Shown here: piece by piece, positions 22,152-24,188 of the stretch
Numbering within the stretch: position 1 is the stretch's first letter
How the letters are laid out: each line of letters opens with the position of its first letter
Source of the DNA: Acidimicrobiia bacterium
GTDB taxonomy: Bacteria; Actinomycetota; Acidimicrobiia; Acidimicrobiales; Iamiaceae
DNA: 24,188 nt
Direction: 5' to 3'
Assembly: GCA_019247975.1 (NCBI GenBank)
Contig: JAFBAD010000260.1
Location: 1-24,188, forward strand
Program-made: the position numbers and the translations under genes
The notes under the pieces: generated by a model
The model's input: the letters and a program-made list of their open reading frames with translations, nothing else
The model's database searches: none
Told to the model about the DNA's origin: nothing

Positions 22152-24188
22152 TCAGGTGATCGAGACCGTCGAGAGCTCTCGACCCTCTGGGATCGCTGCG
22201 GCAAGCGCCTGCCCGGTCGGGAGCGCAGCTAGACGAGGTTGCCTGAAGGTCACCCCACTCAGCAGCGTCGGACTTCCGAGCTCGAGCCCATCGATCGACA
22301 CCGTCCGCACGGACACCTGGTCAGAGAACGTGTCCTCGTCGAGAAGGTCTTGCACCATGACGAAGCGTCCGCCGTCGAAGGTCAGGTCACCTCCGGACCA
22401 GTAGAGGCCGGACGTATCCGTGGTCGTGCGTCGAATCGTTGCCCCCGTCGCTGCATCGAGGACGGACAGTTCCGGCCCAGTGTCCGTTCGGCTGTAGAGC
22501 ATCGCGAACGTCGTTCCGCTTGCAGCGACCGCCCCATGCTCCGGATACACCTCCGCCGCTTGGGTGACGACGCTGCCGATGAAGGTTCCGTTCGACCGAA
22601 GAAGTCGTCTCTGCACCCCGTTCGTCCGCCAGCTGATCAGCGTGACCCCGTTCGAGCTCGCGACTGCTGGTGTCTTCTGGGCTCCTTGTGCCGTCGTAAC
22701 AGGGATCCCCTGCGGGTCGAGCACTGTTCGGTTGGTCGTCACTCGAGCCGCGTAGATGTCCTGGTTCCCGTTCCGTTGGTCGTTCCATGCGACCACGAAA
22801 TGGGTACCGTCGAAGGAGACGTCAGGACCCTGTTGGACTCCTGCTGCTCGCGTGATGGCGAACCCGCCAGCCGGCGTCACGGCTCCGGAGCCGGACACGG
22901 TCGTTGCATAGATGTCGCTCACTCCGGACCTCGCGTCGGTCCACACGACAAGCCAGTTGGTGCCGCTCCATGCTGCGACCGGACAGAACTGGTCTCCTAT
23001 GGCGGTTGAGATCGTGATCGGCGAGCCGACCGCATTTCCGGCCGCGTCGTAGCGTTGCGCGTACAGGTTCGGGTTGTTCGGCTGGCGGATCTCCTGCCAT
23101 GTGACGAGGAACTGTCCGTTTCCGCCTGCGGCATCGTTGCACCCTCGCTCGGGGTACTGGACCTCATGAGCTGCAGGCACAGGACTGCCGGAAGGTGCGC
23201 CGCTCGAGTCGATCGCTTGGGACAACGGCCGCGGCACAGTTTCGTCGTCCACGGCGTCGAGGTAGGCCAAAGCCACCGATCCGCCGGCCGCCGTGCTCAA
23301 CGACGGCGCCGACTGCACCCTGGCGCCACCGGCGAAAACCCTTCCGCCGAGGTTGCCGATTCCCGTGGACTCGACCACCGACCCATAGATGTCCTGTGTG
23401 GGCGGGTTCGACCCGTTGTCGTAGGTTCGATGCCAGGCGATCACCCAACCGTCGGTGGTCCGGCCGGTGACGGAGGGAGTGTCAGCGGTCGTGCCGAAGT
23501 CGTGCCCCGTGATCTGGTGCGCGGCCCCGAGGGTTCCAGAGGCCGAGAGCGTTCGGGTGAGCACCTGTGACGCGGGGTCTCCCTGTGACCAGGCGATGAG
23601 GTAATTCCCGCCCGAACCGGCGATTGCGGGCTCCGCTTGGTAGGCGGCTCCTCCCGCCACCGTCGCGGCGGCTCCAACTGCCGCACCGCTCGCAGACAGG
23701 CGTCTTGCAACGATGTCGGACCCTCCTGAACCATCGACGCTCTCCACGACCGCGAAGCCCCCGCCGGCAGACGCTGCATGCAGCCGAGTCACGGATTTCG
23801 ATTGCGCCAATGTCGGATGTGGAGTGACTGTCCCGCCTGCGTTGACGGTCAGCACCTTGATGCCGCTCGCTTGGTCGCACGCAATTGCGACAAGGAACGC
23901 GGAGCCGTTCCAAGCAATCCCGACGTCTCCGGTGTCATAGAGACCTGTGTCGTCTGATGGGCACCTGTTGTCGAGCTCAGTCACAGCTCCAGATTTGGAG
24001 ATGAAACGAATCCTCTCCTCTTGAGTGAAGAATGCTTCGTTCTCGATCTCCTCCATGTACGCCACCATCGTCGTGCCGCTGCCCTGAGCGACAACGAGGT
24101 CGGTGTACTCCACATAGTTTGAGTCGGGGTTGTCGATGCGAGTCGACAGATCGATGGTTGGAGCAAGGGGAGTGCCGTTGAGCTGGCT
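22152..24188 (-). CDS. WNGT/DIYATRV-type repeat protein (partial, N-terminus outside window)
   Basis: The frame is open from the right window edge to the stop at 22152, giving 678 visible residues; the GTG at 24113 is internal, since matching sequence (SQLNGTPLAPTIDLSTRIDN) continues upstream. It consists of about a dozen degenerate ~50-residue repeats, clearest in the middle: SGTNWLVVWTDARSGVSDIY, then FDGTHFVVAWNDQRNGNQDI with YAARV, with PxVA starts. It ends with GREGRELSTVSIT-like residues (IPEGRELSTVSIT) and no membrane anchor. No enzyme motif is seen in the visible part; a protease or Kelch domain could lie upstream, as in its neighbours. GC content is the lowest in the window, especially beyond 23,900. 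It is 128 bp upstream of the decayed protease gene, on the same strand. Confidence 0.85.
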   Translation of the reverse strand, partial: SQLNGTPLAPTIDLSTRIDNPDSNYVEYTDLVVAQGSGTTMVAYMEEIENEAFFTQEERIRFISKSGAVTELDNRCPSDDTGLYDTGDVGIAWNGSAFLVAIACDQASGIKVLTVNAGGTVTPHPTLAQSKSVTRLHAASAGGGFAVVESVDGSGGSDIVARRLSASGAAVGAAATVAGGAAYQAEPAIAGSGGNYLIAWSQGDPASQVLTRTLSASGTLGAAHQITGHDFGTTADTPSVTGRTTDGWVIAWHRTYDNGSNPPTQDIYGSVVESTGIGNLGGRVFAGGARVQSAPSLSTAAGGSVALAYLDAVDDETVPRPLSQAIDSSGAPSGSPVPAAHEVQYPERGCNDAAGGNGQFLVTWQEIRQPNNPNLYAQRYDAAGNAVGSPITISTAIGDQFCPVAAWSGTNWLVVWTDARSGVSDIYATTVSGSGAVTPAGGFAITRAAGVQQGPDVSFDGTHFVVAWNDQRNGNQDIYAARVTTNRTVLDPQGIPVTTAQGAQKTPAVASSNGVTLISWRTNGVQRRLLRSNGTFIGSVVTQAAEVYPEHGAVAASGTTFAMLYSRTDTGPELSVLDAATGATIRRTTTDTSGLYWSGGDLTFDGGRFVMVQDLLDEDTFSDQVSVRTVSIDGLELGSPTLLSGVTFRQPRLAALPTGQALAAAIPEGRELSTVSIT

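Noticed and set aside
22239..23009. Plus-strand frame opposite the partial repeat protein
   Set aside because: No domain and it is antisense to a repeat-containing frame that is open to the window edge.

Overview
The window is high-GC DNA (roughly 70% over the first 18.7 kb by eye) with many GTG starts and TAGGCT-like -10 boxes. It carries LAL regulators, H-NOX, HD-GYP and SpoIIE/RsbW/STAS genes, a mix that fits a free-living actinobacterium, possibly of class Acidimicrobiia. That placement is inference; no rRNA or species marker is present.

Layout. 1-583: C-terminally truncated (by the window edge) Crp/Fnr regulator on the minus strand, divergent from a 58-codon acidic small protein (644-820). 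A perfect 20-bp hairpin closes that gene and the convergent operon that follows. 856-5566 (minus) reads, in transcription order: a small membrane-anchored protein ending CNVGHPC, a DUF4242 (SCO4226-like, nickel-binding family) protein, a large ATP-binding LuxR regulator (LAL) and an amidohydrolase. Its leader has a 14-bp palindrome and interleaved inverted repeats. 5774-6994 (plus): FAD monooxygenase behind a recognisable promoter.

7101-13608 is a nitric-oxide / cyclic-di-GMP block. A canonical H-NOX haem sensor overlaps a GAF-GGDEF-EAL protein. Next comes a membrane HD-GYP protein whose C-terminal half is an extracellular tandem-95 (cadherin-like) repeat arm, broken by a one-base frameshift near 12,140. 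A convergent PilZ effector follows. Together they contain sensor, cyclase/phosphodiesterase, second phosphodiesterase with an adhesin-like arm, and receptor.

13653-16890 (minus): TetR regulator with a nested palindromic operator upstream, then a translationally coupled partner-switching operon (membrane SpoIIE-type phosphatase, STAS anti-anti-sigma, RsbW-like kinase).

16963-24188 is dominated by secreted beta-propeller proteins on the minus strand: a Kelch protein, a Kelch protein fused to seven ~52-residue WNGT/DIYATRV repeats, a decayed subtilisin-like protease that still carries one of those repeats, and a long repeat protein running off the window. A tRNA-Arg(CCT) gene at 18732-18804 sits at the point where base composition falls, suggesting (not proving) an acquired region to its right.
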